In this document: positions 20,380-31,442 of the stretch, one piece after another
Position numbering within the stretch: position 1 is the first letter of the stretch
How the letters are laid out: each line of letters opens with the position of its first letter
Origin: Neoceratodus forsteri
Lineage: Eukaryota > Chordata > Ceratodontiformes > Ceratodontidae
Direction: 5' to 3'
DNA length: 64,000 nt
NCBI GenBank assembly: GCA_016271365.2
Contig: CM057451.1
Location: 492,703,501-492,767,500, forward strand
The notes under the pieces: generated by a model
Seen by the model: the letters and a program-made list of their open reading frames with translations, nothing else
Databases searched by the model: none
What the model was told of the DNA's origin: nothing
Position numbers and translations under genes: made by a program

Positions 20380-23186
20380 ATTCATAGTCATTTGTATGCT
20401 CCCTTATGCCTATCCCATGCCTGTTTGAAGCCCTGCACTGTATTCATAGCCACCACTTCTTGGTGGTAAGCCATTCCATGCATCTACCACCCTTTCTGTG
20501 AAAAGAATTTCCTCACATTCCCCTTAATCGGCCTCCTCTAATCTCATGCTGTGTCCTCTTGTCCTGCTATTTTCTTATATTTAAACATGTTAGACTCTTT
20601 CACCTTGTTTATGCCCTTAAGGTGTTTAAATGTCTCGATCATATCACCTCTCTCCTCCTTTGCTCAAGGGTATACATATTGAGCTCCATTAATCTGTCCT
20701 CATATGTCTTCTGATGCAGTCCCTGCACCATTTTGGTTGCCCTTCTCTGGACTGCCTCAATTTGAGTTAATGTCCTTGTGAAGGTGTGGCCTCCAATACT
20801 GCACTGAGTACTCAGATGGGGCCTAACCAATGTCTTGTACAGAGGATTATTACCTCCCTCTTACGACTTGTGATACCCCTACTAATACACCTAACACCCC
20901 CTAGCCTTACCTACTGCTTTAGAGGTCTGCTTGGATGATTTTAGGTCATCAGTGATGATGATGCCCAAGTCTCTTTCTTCCTTTGTGACTGCTAGCAACT
21001 CCTCCCAGCCTATAAGTGGCTTCAGGGTTTCTCTTCCCTATGTGCATGATTTTGCACTTCTTTGCATTAAATCCCAGTTGCCACTCTTCTGACCATTCTG
21101 CTAGTTTATCCAGATCTCTTCTCATTCTGCCCACCCCATCTGGATCATCTACTCTGTTGCAGATCTTGGTGTCATCTGCAAACAGACAAGCCTTACCCTC
21201 TAGTCCATCTGCGAGGTCACTAATGAAGATGTTGAATAGGACTGGCCCCAGGACTGATCCTGAGTACCCCACTTGTGACTTGCATCTCTTCTGACTGTAT
21301 ACCATTTACCACCACTCTCTGTTTTCTGCCAGTCAACCAGTTTGCCACCCAGTTGACCAACTTCTGACCCACCCGAGCCTACCTAAGCTTATTTATCAAT
21401 CTTCTATGTGAACAGTGTCAAAAGCTTTGCTGAAGTCAAGGTGGCGACATCAACTGCTCCCCTGGTCCACCACTCTGGTTGCCCAGTCAAAGAAATCTAT
21501 GAGATTAGTTTGACAGGACCTTCCTTTGTAAACCCATGCTGTCTTGGATCCTGTGCCCCTATGGATTCCAGGTGTTGCACTATCCTTTCCTTAAGGATGC
21601 CTCCATAATCTTGCCCACTACTGAGGTAAGACTGACCGGTCTGTAGTTCCCCGCCTCCTCCCTGCTACCACTCTTGTGGAGTGGGATCACATGAGCCCTT
21701 CTCCAGTCTTCTGGGACCTCTCCTGTGCTCAGAGACTCACTAAACAATTCTGCTAATGGCTCTGCTAGTTCCTCCTTTAGCTCCTTAAGTACCCTGGGAT
21801 GTATGCCATCAGGTCCCATTGCCTTATCCACCCTGAGCTTAGCAAGCTCTTGTAGGACCCTTTCTTTTGTGAAGGGAGTAGTGCTCACCTCCCTCCCCTG
21901 TGTCCATGATGCTGGAGCTGTGGGCCCTGCCCTACCTTCTCTTCAGTAAATACTGAGCAAAAGTATCTATTTAGGATAGATGCCTTTACAGGGTCCTCCT
22001 CCTCACATGCTCCCTTTTCTCCATTAAGCTTAGCAATACCCCTCTGGACTTTCTCCTTTCACTAATGTATCTATAGAAAGTCTTGTCCACCTTCTTTTAC
22101 TGTTCGATGCTAGTGTTTCCTCAGTTTGGGACTTTGCCTGCCTTACTGCCTTACCTGCTTCCCTTAGGGCAGTTTGGTATGCCTCCCTATCTTCATCCGC
22201 TGTGTTCCTTATATTTTCTGAAGGCCAGCCTTTTGGCTCTGACCTTTTCTGCTACTGTATTTGAGAACCAAAGTGGTTTCCTTCTTCTTTGCACTTCCTT
22301 TTCTGTCTAACACCATGGGATGTTGCTTCAAGTATTGTATCCTTAATGCTTGCCCACTTTGCCTGTACCTCCTCACCTGTGTTTCTTTTGCCAGGGCTAG
22401 CTTAACTCTGTTGGCCATCTTATCAAAGTCAGCTCCTCTGAAGTCCCATATTTTTGCTTTGGAATGGGATGATTTAGATGTAGTAGCCAAATTGAACCAT
22501 ACCATGTGATGGTCACTGGCCCCAGGTGACCTTCTACCTGGAGATCTGTGATCCCTTCTTTGTTAGTCAGTACTAGATCTAGGATAGCCCTGTCTCTTGT
22601 GGGTTGCTGTACCAGTTGTTTGAGGCCCTCCCCTGCAGGAATCCACTATGAGTCTAGTTCTGGCAGATGTTCCTGCTGGTATTGACCAATCTGTATCTGG
22701 CATGTTGAAGTCTCCCATTATCAGAACCTCCCCTTTAGCTGTCATGTTTTGTATATCTTCTAACAGTAATGTGTCTATGTCCTCCCTCTGGTCTGGGGGC
22801 CTGTAGACAACCCCAGTTCTTATGGCTGTCCCATTTCCTGTTTCCAGGGTGACCCACAGTTCTTCTGGCTCCTTATGTGTATTCTGAATTTCTGTAGCTT
22901 TGATATTTTCATTAACATACAGGGCCACCCTCCCCCTTTTTGCACTTCGGTCTCTTCTGAACAATACATAGCCAGGTACTGAAGTCTCCCAAGTGTGGTT
23001 ACTGGTAAACCACGTCTCACTAATTGCTACTATGTCCAGTTTAGCCTCTGACATTATTGCCTGCAGGTCTGGGATCTTATTTCCCAGGCTGTGAGCATTG
23101 TGTACATGATTTTCCATTGGCCAGATTTTGTGCGTTAGTTGTTGGGTGAAGTTTGGCATTACCCCTGTGCATCGTATGGGAGACAA
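20380..23186 (-). pseudogene. CR1-A ORF2: endonuclease-reverse transcriptase, frameshifted
   Basis: The N-terminal AP-endonuclease runs from 23,186 to about 22,400. It has ISETWF, YRPPDQ, MGDFNMPDTDW at about 22,690 and, in a shifted frame, the terminal ASDHHMVW region. The linker with CKAKRPLWF-like wording is at about 22,200-22,300. The RT runs from 21,888 (KAMGPDGIHPRVLKEL, NYRPVSLTSVVGKIME), through the AFD region near 21,430, to GSVLGPVLFNIFISD and FADD at 21,171-21,182. The C-terminal 'IEAVQRRATKMVQGL' segment is at about 20,700-20,780. Frame breaks occur near 22,640, 22,500, 21,590, 21,310 and 20,880. The encoded enzyme nicks target DNA and reverse transcribes element RNA in the nucleus. 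Confidence 0.9.
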
Positions 23187-23309
23187 ACCTTTTTCTTACC
23201 TGGTGATGCAAAATGAACGCAAACACGCTGAATTCCTGTTTGACCACTAGCTGAGGGGAGGGGTGTTCTTCCCATTTGACGATGGGGTGCTGCACCCTCT
23301 CCCCATTTG

Positions 23310-24275
23310 CTAGTTTAAATATTCTGCAAAGACGTCAAACTTCTGCCCCAATGCACTGACTCCCTCTTTAGTCAGATGCAGTCCATCAAATTTAAAGAAC
23401 TTTCGCTCCCAGAACTGTTGCCAGTTCCCTACAAATCTGTGTCCTTTTTCCTGGCACCAGTCCTTGAGCCACGTGTTTAGCTCCCCTATCTCCCCTTCTC
23501 TGACCTTCCGTCCATCTGCTCCCTTCTCCCAGACTGGCAGGATCTCAGAGAAGGAGATGCCGGACGAAACAGATGATAGTTTGTCACCCAGCCTAGTCAG
23601 GTGTTCCTTGGTCTCCACAACTGACCGGCTGGCGAGATCATTAGTCCCTATGTGTACTAGGACATCAATGTTTTCTCCTGCTTTGTGAACAATTTTAGCA
23701 ATGCGGTCAGTGTCTCTCCATGCTGATGTACCTGGGAGACATCTGACCATCACCCTAGCTGGAGATGGGTATCAACTCCCGAATCATGGAGTCTCCTATG
23801 ATCAAAGTTTTGGATTTCCTTTGTGCTTGTTTAGTTTTGGTTCCTGATTTGGGTGAGTATTGTTGTGCTAGCTCCTGTGCCACAGTGTCCTGCTCTGCAG
23901 TGTCTTCTGCCTCTTTATTTGATTTCAGAGATAGAGGCAGATACCTGTTTAGTGTTTATATGGTTTTGGAGGTAATGTGTTGGAGAGTAGAGTGATGGGG
24001 CACCTGATTTGCTCCTCCTAACCACCTGCCAACCTCCTGGACCAACTACCCTCTCGTGGTCGAGGTTTTTCTGTTGGATGCTGGGGAAATGGCGGGTGGT
24101 TCTTATAATGTATTTCCTCTTCAATATGAAATTTGAGGCGTGCAATCTCTGCCCATGCTGCCTGGAGCTGAGACCTAAGATCTCCAAAGGCCCAGCATGT
24201 AGGACAGTGTCCTAAATCTTGTAAGACTGTCCTTCTGAAAATTGTTCCACAGTACCTGCAGTTAATGAAATCCAT
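23310..24275 (-). pseudogene. CR1-A ORF1: zinc finger, coiled coil, SGNH esterase
   Basis: The start MDFINCRYCGTIFRR at 24,275 opens a C-x2-C ... H-C-x2-C finger-like module (CRYC then GHCPTC) followed by a short heptad-like helix (LRSQLQAAWAEIARLKF). After a Pro/Gly/basic linker with a frame break, a serine-esterase-like SGNH domain follows. GDSMI lies near 23,780 (block I Ser), HIGTNDLAS at about 23,640 (block III) and DGLHLTKEG near 23,365 (block V Asp and His). CR1 ORF1 proteins with an esterase domain are known. They coat element RNA and the enzymatic role is unsettled. The product is broken between the finger half and the esterase half. Confidence 0.85.
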
Positions 24276-24299
24276 TCCAAATAAGTTGCTGGGTTTGTA

Positions 24300-25110
24300 A
24301 CCTAGTCAGAGTAATTAGAAGGAAAAAAAATGCAAGTAATGGTTTAATTGTGCTTTGTTTAACGTTATAACAAGTTAAATTACTAGTGCCCTGTAAATGA
24401 GATCACCTTGTGGAGGCCCCACTGATCCGCCCCTTCCTGCTCTGCCACAGGAAATGTCACAACTGTGGTACCCTATAAAAGGAGTGTAGCGTGGGGTGGT
24501 TGGGGATGGGGTGGGTGGCTGGGCCTTCCCTGCCTAAAAAGAAGAACCACGGACGAGAAAGAACAAGGAGGTAGAGCAGAAACAATCAGTCAACAACAAA
24601 TGCAGTAACCCTGAAAGCTTATCCTAATGTTAGATAAAACTGTAAAACCTGTAAAGCACCACCTGTAATAATTTCAGAGAAGATATACCCTGTAAGAAAC
24701 ACTTTGCTCCAGAGAAAAAATAAAGCAGTAACAGAAGATATACCTTGCAAAAGACAATTTGACTCAGAAGATTACAGCAGTAATCTGTTAGCACACACCT
24801 AGGCACACCTTGTAATAATGCAGAAGAAGGTATACCAGCAACAACAATTTGAATCAGAGAAAAATAAAGCAATGAAATGTTAGCAACAAACAGTAGCAAT
24901 CCCTGTGAGTAAAAAAATAAAACACCACCACACAGTAAATCTGCTTAGCCAAACTAAGTCTTAATCCTTCTCCTTGCTCTGGTAAGTTTCTCTACTCTGC
25001 CTTTCAAGCAGTCTTAGAAGGAAAGAGCTCAGGTGAAGCTAGGTGCCTTGGCCAGCAAACCAAGTCTACTGTAATAACAAGGGGATTTTAGGACCAAATG
25101 ACCTCCCCCC
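24300..25110 (-). promoter_or_regulatory. CR1-A 5' untranslated/promoter region with repeated modules
   Basis: On the element strand, imperfect modules of about 100 bp recur. Each has TACTGCTTTATTTTTtCTCTG, a CAAAkTGT core, GGTATAyCTTCTnnTG, and TTATTACAgGTG. The same region is kept at 42,425-43,380. Facing the opposite way (plus strand), CCCTATAAAAGGAGTG at about 24,472-24,487 is a good TATA-box match, kept in the other copy. No ORF is present. Confidence 0.7.
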
Positions 25111-25269
25111 CAACGTGGACTGAGTCTGAGACAGGAAAATATTTTCTAGCCATCTTTTTTGGATCAACACAAAACAAATAAAAATAAATATTAAGTACGC
25201 TGTACAACAAAAAAATACTAACTTACAGGGCAACTCCACCCACTGTACAATCCAGGGTACTGATTATTC

Positions 25270-25645
25270 CTTTAGCAATTGGAAATTTGTCCAAGCTTAC
25301 CTGGAAGGCCTGTCCTGTTTTTTACATATTCACTACCTCCTCTGGTAGGCTGCTCCACAAGTGCACCACCCTATGAGATAAAGGATATCATAATGTTACC
25401 CATGAATTTTACACCGCAGAGGTTCTGGAGTGTCCCTACATCTTGCTAGAGCACACTATATTGAACATCTCCATCTTTTAGATCTTGTTAATACCCTCAA
25501 GTGTGCAGAAGACTAAGACCATGTCCCCATTATCCAAAGTGAACACATTAAGGGACTCCAGCCTCATCTCATCTCATTGCATTTGTTCTCCATACACCAG
25601 ATCATTTTGGTGGCCCTGCATTTCACCTTTTCAACTGTTTAAATG
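25270..25645 (-). mobile_element. Old CR1 3' fragment
   Basis: The minus strand shows worn CR1 RT C-terminal wording: 'ATKMIW' near 25,600 (plus strand CCAGATCATTTTGGTGGCC), then 'GINK' near 25,490, and the region around GGTAGGCTGCTCCACAAGTGCACCACCC at 25,345-25,372, which corresponds to the 'RVVDxWNSLP' segment. Many changes separate it from both CR1 subfamilies, so it is older. Confidence 0.65.
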
Positions 25646-25789
25646 TCCACTTTAGGGGTGTGCATACCATGGATATCAATCTCCAAATACCATGAATAGT
25701 GGGGTGTGCACTGTGCAGCACAGAATAATGAATGGTATCCATAAGCTGTGTCACTATTCAGGAATTAATAACAAATAAAAAAAAAATGT

Positions 25790-26440
25790 AATCTTCCCCA
25801 GGTGCGCAGAACTGGTCTTCTGCGGTAGCCTGTGATGTGGGCGCCTGAATTACGGCACCATCCAAAACGGCGCTGCAATGTGGGCAAAAGCCCGAAAGGC
25901 GAGGGGGCATGGAGGGTGACTGGATGTGGTGGGGTGGGCGACCCTAGCGACAGGATGACGCTATATGTACACATGTGTGGGGGGGTGGAGTGAGCATGGC
26001 GAGCATGGCCTGGGAGGGGCGGAGGGGATATAAGGGGTGGTACTGTGGTCGGCTGCCGAGCTGTGCCATGGCGTCGGGGGTTGGCCTCCCCTTGCGGTGC
26101 ATGGGGTTCCGAGTTCGGGTCTGGGTCCGGGCGCTATTATGGTTTTGTTGCACCCGGCCCAAAACTTGCTATTTTATTTGCTTTGCCCCCAACATGCACC
26201 CCCTGAGTTGAGAATCCTTAAGTAGGGAGGTGCGGGGAGGTGTGGGGGGAGGGGGCACAGCCCCCCACAGAAAGCAGATGCTTTAAGTCCCCGGTGCCAT
26301 TCTTCCATGCACCAAGTACGTCAGGATGGTGAAATTGTTTTCGCCGCACTGACGTGGCAATAATGCGGGTCGCCGTTCGGCACTCGCCATTATCACATAG
26401 AACCGTCTTCTGGCCAGTGTACCTTCCCATTCCAATCTTT
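25790..26440. repeat. GC-rich dispersed repeat Q, copy 1
   Basis: GC-rich sequence whose right half matches 39,165-39,375. Shared blocks are GCACCmGsCCCaAAa, GCCCCCAACATGCACCCCCTGAGTTGAGAATCCTTAAGT, CGGTGCCATT and, at the right end, CCATTATCACATAGAaCC. A TATA-like GGGATATAAGGGG lies at about 26,026. No domain is seen in the frames. The unit is unrecognised. It ends just before a CR1 3' fragment. Confidence 0.6.
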
Positions 26441-26469
26441 TTGCACCTATCTGCCCGTTCCTGAAAAAG

Positions 26470-26777
26470 AGGACACAAACAATATGAATCTGGAAGGGAG
26501 TAGGTTTATGAGAGAGGTGAAGAAATACCTCTTCACAGAAAGGGTGGTGGATGCCTGAAATGGTCTTCCAGTAGAGGTTGTAGGGGCGAAAACAGTGCTG
26601 GGATTCAAGAAGCCTGCGATAAGCACAAGGGAGTCAAAAAGAATAGGTAATGGGGTGGCAGAGAATGTACCATAGGCCTGAGGGGTCTACAGTGTAAGCA
26701 ATGCAACAAAAAAGGGCAGACTGGATGGGCCATGTGGCCCTTATCTGCTGTCATCGTCTATGTTTCTATGTTTTACT
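26470..26777 (+). mobile_element. CR1 3' end fragment
   Basis: Contains the CR1 C-terminal wording YLFTERVVDA*NGLPVEVVGAKTVLGFKK-like (26,525-26,620), a short 3' untranslated region, and the family-typical GGGCAGACTGGATGGGCC followed by CTTATCTGCTGTCATC and TCTATGTTTCTATGTTT. It is 5'-truncated. Confidence 0.85.
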
Positions 26778-27429
26778 TTTTTTTTGTCCCGGCCTCCTCC
26801 CCCTTAGGGGATCGACACTGCACACCACCCCTCCATGCCCAGGCCTACCTCCCCCGGGTGAGGCCACCAGGCAGGTGCTCCCTTCCCAAGGGTAATGGTC
26901 TCAAGCACTGGCTTATCCACCAGGGTGGGGCCACGGGAGCAAGACACCTCCCCGTTGGACACGGATCACAGATCACAGCGGGAGTGGTGGCAGGCAGGGT
27001 GTCAAGGACAGGGGATAGATTTTATGGCTGCTGTGGAAATCCCTGGGGGCGGGGATATGCAATGATGGCCAGCATCTGACCCATCCCCCTTACATGAGGT
27101 GCCTGCAGCAGCCATACCCCCAGCCTCCACCAGAGGTCCACAGAGTGCTGGACACTTTCTCCCCCCTCCCAGAGAAGGAGAGCAGTCCCTGGGATTCTTA
27201 ATCCTCCCCCCCCAGGCAGGCCCTCTGACTCCCGAGTCCATCTCTGAACCTGGCATGTCAGCGCCGAAAGTGGAAGCCATGCACTCCACCGACAAGCTGG
27301 CCTATTTCTGTTTCTATTCCCCAGTGCCCCCTACCTCAAAAATAACATGCTCCACTATGTTGGTTCTTGGCACTGTGGCAGGAGCTCACAGGTAAGTTAT
27401 AACCCTTGACAGGCCATGGGTGTATAAGG
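26778..27429. other. GC-rich intergenic sequence, no gene recognised
   Basis: C-rich plus strand with open but featureless frames (26,732-27,079 and 27,099-27,395). AGATCACAG repeats at about 26,966. No repeat family or exon signature can be supported. Confidence 0.4.
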
Positions 27430-28292
27430 CACTTTAGAATATAATGGTTTAAGGTATTATATGTATCCGGACTATTGTTACGCTACACAACAACGAAGAA
27501 GAAGGTTTCTGGTGTACCGCCAAGAGATTTTAGAATCTGGCGCATAGTTTTCTCTGTTACCCCCTGCAAAGGTGAAAATAGTTAAAGACGGGAAGAAATA
27601 TATATTTTTTGAGCTGGATCAACTTACGAGTTACCTTTGTGTGCAATATTCCTCTCAGGAAACAGTGGAATCTCCTACTCATCAGAACATGAGATGTTGG
27701 TCAATTTGGAAAATATGGATCTCTAAATATGGACAAACTTACTAACTTACAACTTGTAAATAACCTTTTGTAAGATTGATTGTTTAAACTGCTTGAATCT
27801 CTGCTCTGGTCTGTTTTGATCTATTTCTAATTTACTGGGTAAAAGTACTTATTTGAATGCTTATTTGAATATCATTTCCTGTCTATGGCGGCTGACCCGT
27901 TGGACTTTTTATTTGTTTTTATTGTATTTTGTTTTGCCAGTTTAATAACGGCAGGTGGTAGATGGGAATGCATCTGATATTTTGGGGAAATGTAATAAGG
28001 AAAGTTAAAGATGCAGTTAGCTATGTCGTCTGGTTATTCTGTTATGAATTTAATAGTTCTTTAATTATATCTTATCTTGCCCCTCTCCCCCTTTTCTGAA
28101 TTGGTCTAGCTCTATTCTTGTGTTTAAGAGTGTGCGTTATTTATGCAATATGTTTCTTTTTTATATATGTTGTGTGTATCTATGTGTCTATGCATTGTGT
28201 GGTGATTATATGTTGTATATATTGGTATATTGTGCATATTATTGTGACATAAATTATGAAAACAATAAAATTATTATATGATAAAAAAAAAA
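27430..28292 (+). mobile_element. Putative LINE 3' end with A-tail
   Basis: AT-rich sequence ending ACAATAAAATTATTATATG followed by an A run at about 28,283-28,292. There are AATAAA signals, many stops and no recognisable RT. It looks like a 3' untranslated region of a poly(A)-type LINE (L1-like), but no overlap with the L1 at 58-64 kb exists to confirm it. Confidence 0.3.
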
Positions 28293-28764
28293 GAAGTAGG
28301 CAAATCTGGCAAGATCAGTCAGCCCCTTCTCACAGTGCACCTGGCCAGCTATGAAGTATTGTACTGCTGATGGAGAGAGTCAGCAAATTCGCAAATGGGA
28401 GAGAGGAGGCAGACCAGTACCATCATTAGTATACCTCTCACCTGTCCCTGATTACAAGGGACATCCCTCATGGAAAAGGTGCTGCCCACACAGAGAATGT
28501 GCTGTAAATCCTGACTTTGAAGCAGAAATTCATAATATTATCAGAGGCTAAATCAAAAAGAAAATGTTTACATGTACACACAATTGTTTCCATTATGTTC
28601 GGAATTTGTATCTCCATGTTTGAGGATATGTCCCTTATCATGAGGGTCAGTGTCTCTCATTTTGAATATCTAATCCCCCATTCAGTAACACAGGCTTGAG
28701 AGGTATGTTCATTAGTGATGCTAGGTTGTCTAATTAACTGAATGTCCCACTAGTTATAAGTAAC

Positions 28765-29060
28765 CTACCAATGACCCAGCATGGTATTAGGGACACACTG
28801 TGCTGTCCTGAGGTGCCGTCTTTTGGATGAGACATTAAACTGAGGTCCCATCTGCCTGTTGTGGTTGTTGTTGAGGTATGTTAAAAGATCCCATGGTACT
28901 TCTCGAAAAGATAGGGAAATTTTCCCAGTGTCCTGACCAATTTTCTTCATTGCATAAAAAGAAAATTAACAGATTAACTTGGTTCAGTATTATTCAATAT
29001 TTCCTCTTATACCTCCCCCATGAGGTTGAAAACAAGAAAATATTTACCAGCCCTTGCCAG
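28765..29060 (+). mobile_element. SINE, second copy of the 9,149 family body
   Basis: Shares the blocks TGAGGTGCCGTCTTTTGGAT, GAGACATTAAACTGAGGTCC, CATCTGCCTG, GATCCCATGGTACTTCTCGA and AAAAGATAGGGAAA with the SINE at 9,149-9,585. The tRNA-like head is missing or unrecognisable. The tail (AAGAAAATATTTACCAGCCCTTGCCAGTAAAAAAC) is a diverged version of the other's tail. Confidence 0.75.
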
Positions 29061-29159
29061 TAAAAAACAAAACAATCTAAAAATAGTGCATGGTTTGTGT
29101 GCACAAATGTACGTCTCTCTAGTGTTTGTGTGTGCATGCGTACATGGGTGTACTCACAG

Positions 29160-29465
29160 AGACATAGATTTTGATGGCAGATAAGGACCACCTAGTCTGT
29201 TCATTTCCTTTCCTACTTAAACTCCAGATCTTAAATGATCAGCAGCTTATCCTCTCTTTCTTATCACTAGGGTTGCCTTCTGTCTATCCTATGCAGTCTT
29301 GAACTCACCAGTCATTTTAGCCTCTACAACATCTGCTAGGAGGCTGTTCCATGCATCCACCACCCTTTCTGTGAAAAAATACTTCCTCACATTGCCCCTA
29401 AGTCTCTCCCCCTCTAGCTTTATATTGTGATCCCTTGTTCTTACACATCTTGTTCTTACATAGAA
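29160..29465 (-). mobile_element. CR1 3' end fragment
   Basis: Starts on the plus strand with ACATAGATTTTGATGGCAGATAAGGACCACCTAGTCTG, the reverse complement of a CR1 3' end. It continues through the CCATGCATCCACCACCCTTTCTGTGAAA block (element-strand 'FFTERVVDAWN'). It is 5'-truncated near 29,465. Confidence 0.85.
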
Positions 29466-30083
29466 GCAACCAGAAGGGGAAGGGATCAGATCAATTCCAG
29501 TACAGTAGCTCCTTCTTGCTGCTTTTACATTGTTTCTTGTGAATTTTACTTGGTAGAAGGTTATTTGTTTTCTTTCTTACTACTTCTAAGGGGCTAGCAG
29601 GGTATTGTTTTGGGGATGTTGGAATTTTGAATCCTATTTTGGTGTGCTGTAAGTGGGCTCATTTGTTTTGATGTTTCACTGTGTAGCAGGCTGAGTTTGT
29701 CTTACTTCTTAAAAGGGGATAGCAGGGAATTATTTTGGAGCTGTTGAAACTTTGAAATCTATTTTGGTGTCATTTGAGTGGGGGCTCTCATTCCTTTACA
29801 TTGGAGGCCTATTCTGCTTTCTTCTGCTTTCAAACCTATTTGGTATGATTTTTTGAGGTCTGTTTCTTTGAATTGGAGACCTATATCTTCTAATTTCAAG
29901 CATATTTTGGTATGTTGTTGGTGAGGCTGTTTGAATTGGAGACCTGTTTCTTTTAGTATCAAACCTATTTTTTGTGCTTTGAGTGTAATTGTGATTTTGT
30001 TTTTTGCTGGCTTCACTAGCTGCAAAGTTTAGTGCATAGTGGGGGAAGGGTGCTAATGGTCTGACCAGGAGCTTCAGCTACCT
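29466..30083. repeat. Degenerate ~60-70-bp tandem repeats
   Basis: Blocks such as TTTGAATTGGAGACCTrT, TTCTTyTArTwTCAArCmTATTTTsGT and GGGATAGCAGGGAATTATTTTGGAG / GGGCTAGCAGGGTATTGTTTTGGGG recur between 29,590 and 29,980. The minus-strand frame at 29,759-30,025 gives Lys/Gln-rich repeats and looks like a by-product. Confidence 0.55.
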
Positions 30084-30157
30084 GATTGTTTCTGGAAGGC
30101 ATGGGCTGGTCCCACCCTCCGATTGTTTCTGGAAGGCATGGGCTGGTCCCACCCTCC
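30084..30157. repeat. Perfect 37-bp tandem duplication
   Basis: The 37-bp block starting GATTGTTTCTGGAAGGCATG and ending GTCCCACCCTCC at 30,084-30,120 is repeated without change at 30,121-30,157. The lack of differences implies a recent event. Confidence 0.95.
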
Positions 30158-30679
30158 CTGTCCCTCATCCCAGGTCAGTGATTTACTTTATACCAGGGGT
30201 TCTAACATCACTTTCCCCAAAAGGGTAAAGGATATTGCACCTGTCATAGCAGAAGCAGACATCCAGGAAGGGAACAGCAGCGAGTGAAGAGGTGACTGCT
30301 ATCTCAGTGGAAGGGAAGTAACTGCAAAACAAGGAGCTTGCATTGGTATTTGCATTGTGGAAAGGAGGGGTAGGAGTTTGAAGAAGGCTGTGCAATAGTT
30401 ACTTAAAGTATTTTTTTAGGTGTGGACAGGAGGGATAGGAATGTAAAAGCAGTTGCTCAATCTATCTAGAAGTGTATGACAAAGGGTGTAAGAGAAATTA
30501 AGAAAAAAAGAACATTTTACACTGATAGAGGGGGGAGAGGGATGACTTGGGGGAGTGTTTGATATCCTTCACCTGGAAGGGTGAGGGGTCACTGGTGGGC
30601 AATGAAAGTAATGGGTAGGGTGGTAGGCTGCAACAACTGTGGTGCACCAATCTTTCTAAAAGTTGCCTGGAGGGTGAGG

Positions 30680-31440
30680 AGATGTTTAGTGTGCAAAAAT
30701 GTAACATGATGCATATGGGGAACAACAATGCTATTGTAGAATATGTTATGAATAACGTCCAACTTACAAAGACAGTGGAAGAAAAATATCTTGGTGTCAT
30801 AATAACAAACAATCTCAAATTTGATACTCACATTCAGAAGACAGTTAAAAAATGCTATGGTATATTTGGATGTATACAGAAACATATTAAAAGCAGAAAA
30901 CCAGAGGTAATACTGCCTTTATATACCAGTCTGATCTGGCCACATTTGGAGTATTATGCCCCCTTTTGTTCCCCTACTACTATAGGTGGTAAAAATATCG
31001 TAGAAAGAGTGCAATGAAGGGTAACTAAAAAGATAAAAACAGTTATGAATTATGAGCACAGCGAAAGGTTAAAATCCCTGAATCTATACTCCATGGAATA
31101 CAGATTCCTAAGAGGCGATTTGATATATCTTTTTAAAGCTTTTCAAGATTAATTATTACTTGTTACTATTTACCTAGAGAAACAATCAATTCAGAATGCT
31201 ACTAGGTTACATAAATTTCAATTTAAATCTACTACAAGTAGGACCACTTGGCGGAAAATAATTTTTACCCAGAGAGCTCCAGCAGTATGGAATTCATTAC
31301 CTAGCAGTGTTGTTTTGAGTAAAACAGTAGATCAGTTTAAACTAAATCTGGATCATTATACGGAAGACAAAAAATGTCACTACCATCACTAATTTGTGGT
31401 GGCAGGTTCATTATGGGCCTTGGCCTTTTGAACCTGTACA
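30680..31440 (+). mobile_element. L3/CR1-like LINE, RT C-terminal part and 3' end
   Basis: A 112-codon frame at 30,682-31,017 reads SVQKCNMMHMGNNN, then EEKYLGVIITNNLKFDTHIQ, IFGCIQKHIKSRKPEVILPLYTSLIWPHLEY and VQ-RVTKKIK. This is the thumb/C-terminal segment of the CR1/L3/Jockey-like RT group. After a stop the frame continues weakly (SERLKSLNLYSMEYRFLRGDLI) and then fades to a 3' untranslated region ending near 31,440. It is more AT-rich and more divergent in wording than the two CR1 subfamilies here. The catalytic FADD part is absent. Confidence 0.8.
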
Positions 31441-31442
31441 AG

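Larger units (their letters stand above)
20222..25110 (-). mobile_element. CR1 LINE, subfamily A, near full-length copy 1
   Basis: The whole element lies on the minus strand: 5' untranslated region 24,300-25,110, ORF1 23,310-24,275, ORF2 about 20,380-23,186, and a 3' end with (TTCTATGT)n-type repeats at 20,223-20,280. The length of about 4.9 kb, the order zinc finger/SGNH ORF1 then AP-endonuclease/RT ORF2, and the 8-bp terminal repeats are CR1 features. It aligns along its full length with 42,425-47,825 (plus strand). Several frameshifts and stops inactivate it, but the RT catalytic FADD is intact. Confidence 0.93.

Noticed and set aside
23310..23753. SGNH frame as a host esterase gene
   Set aside because: It sits between the CR1 finger and endonuclease and is repeated in the inverted CR1-A copy, so it is ORF1 of the element.
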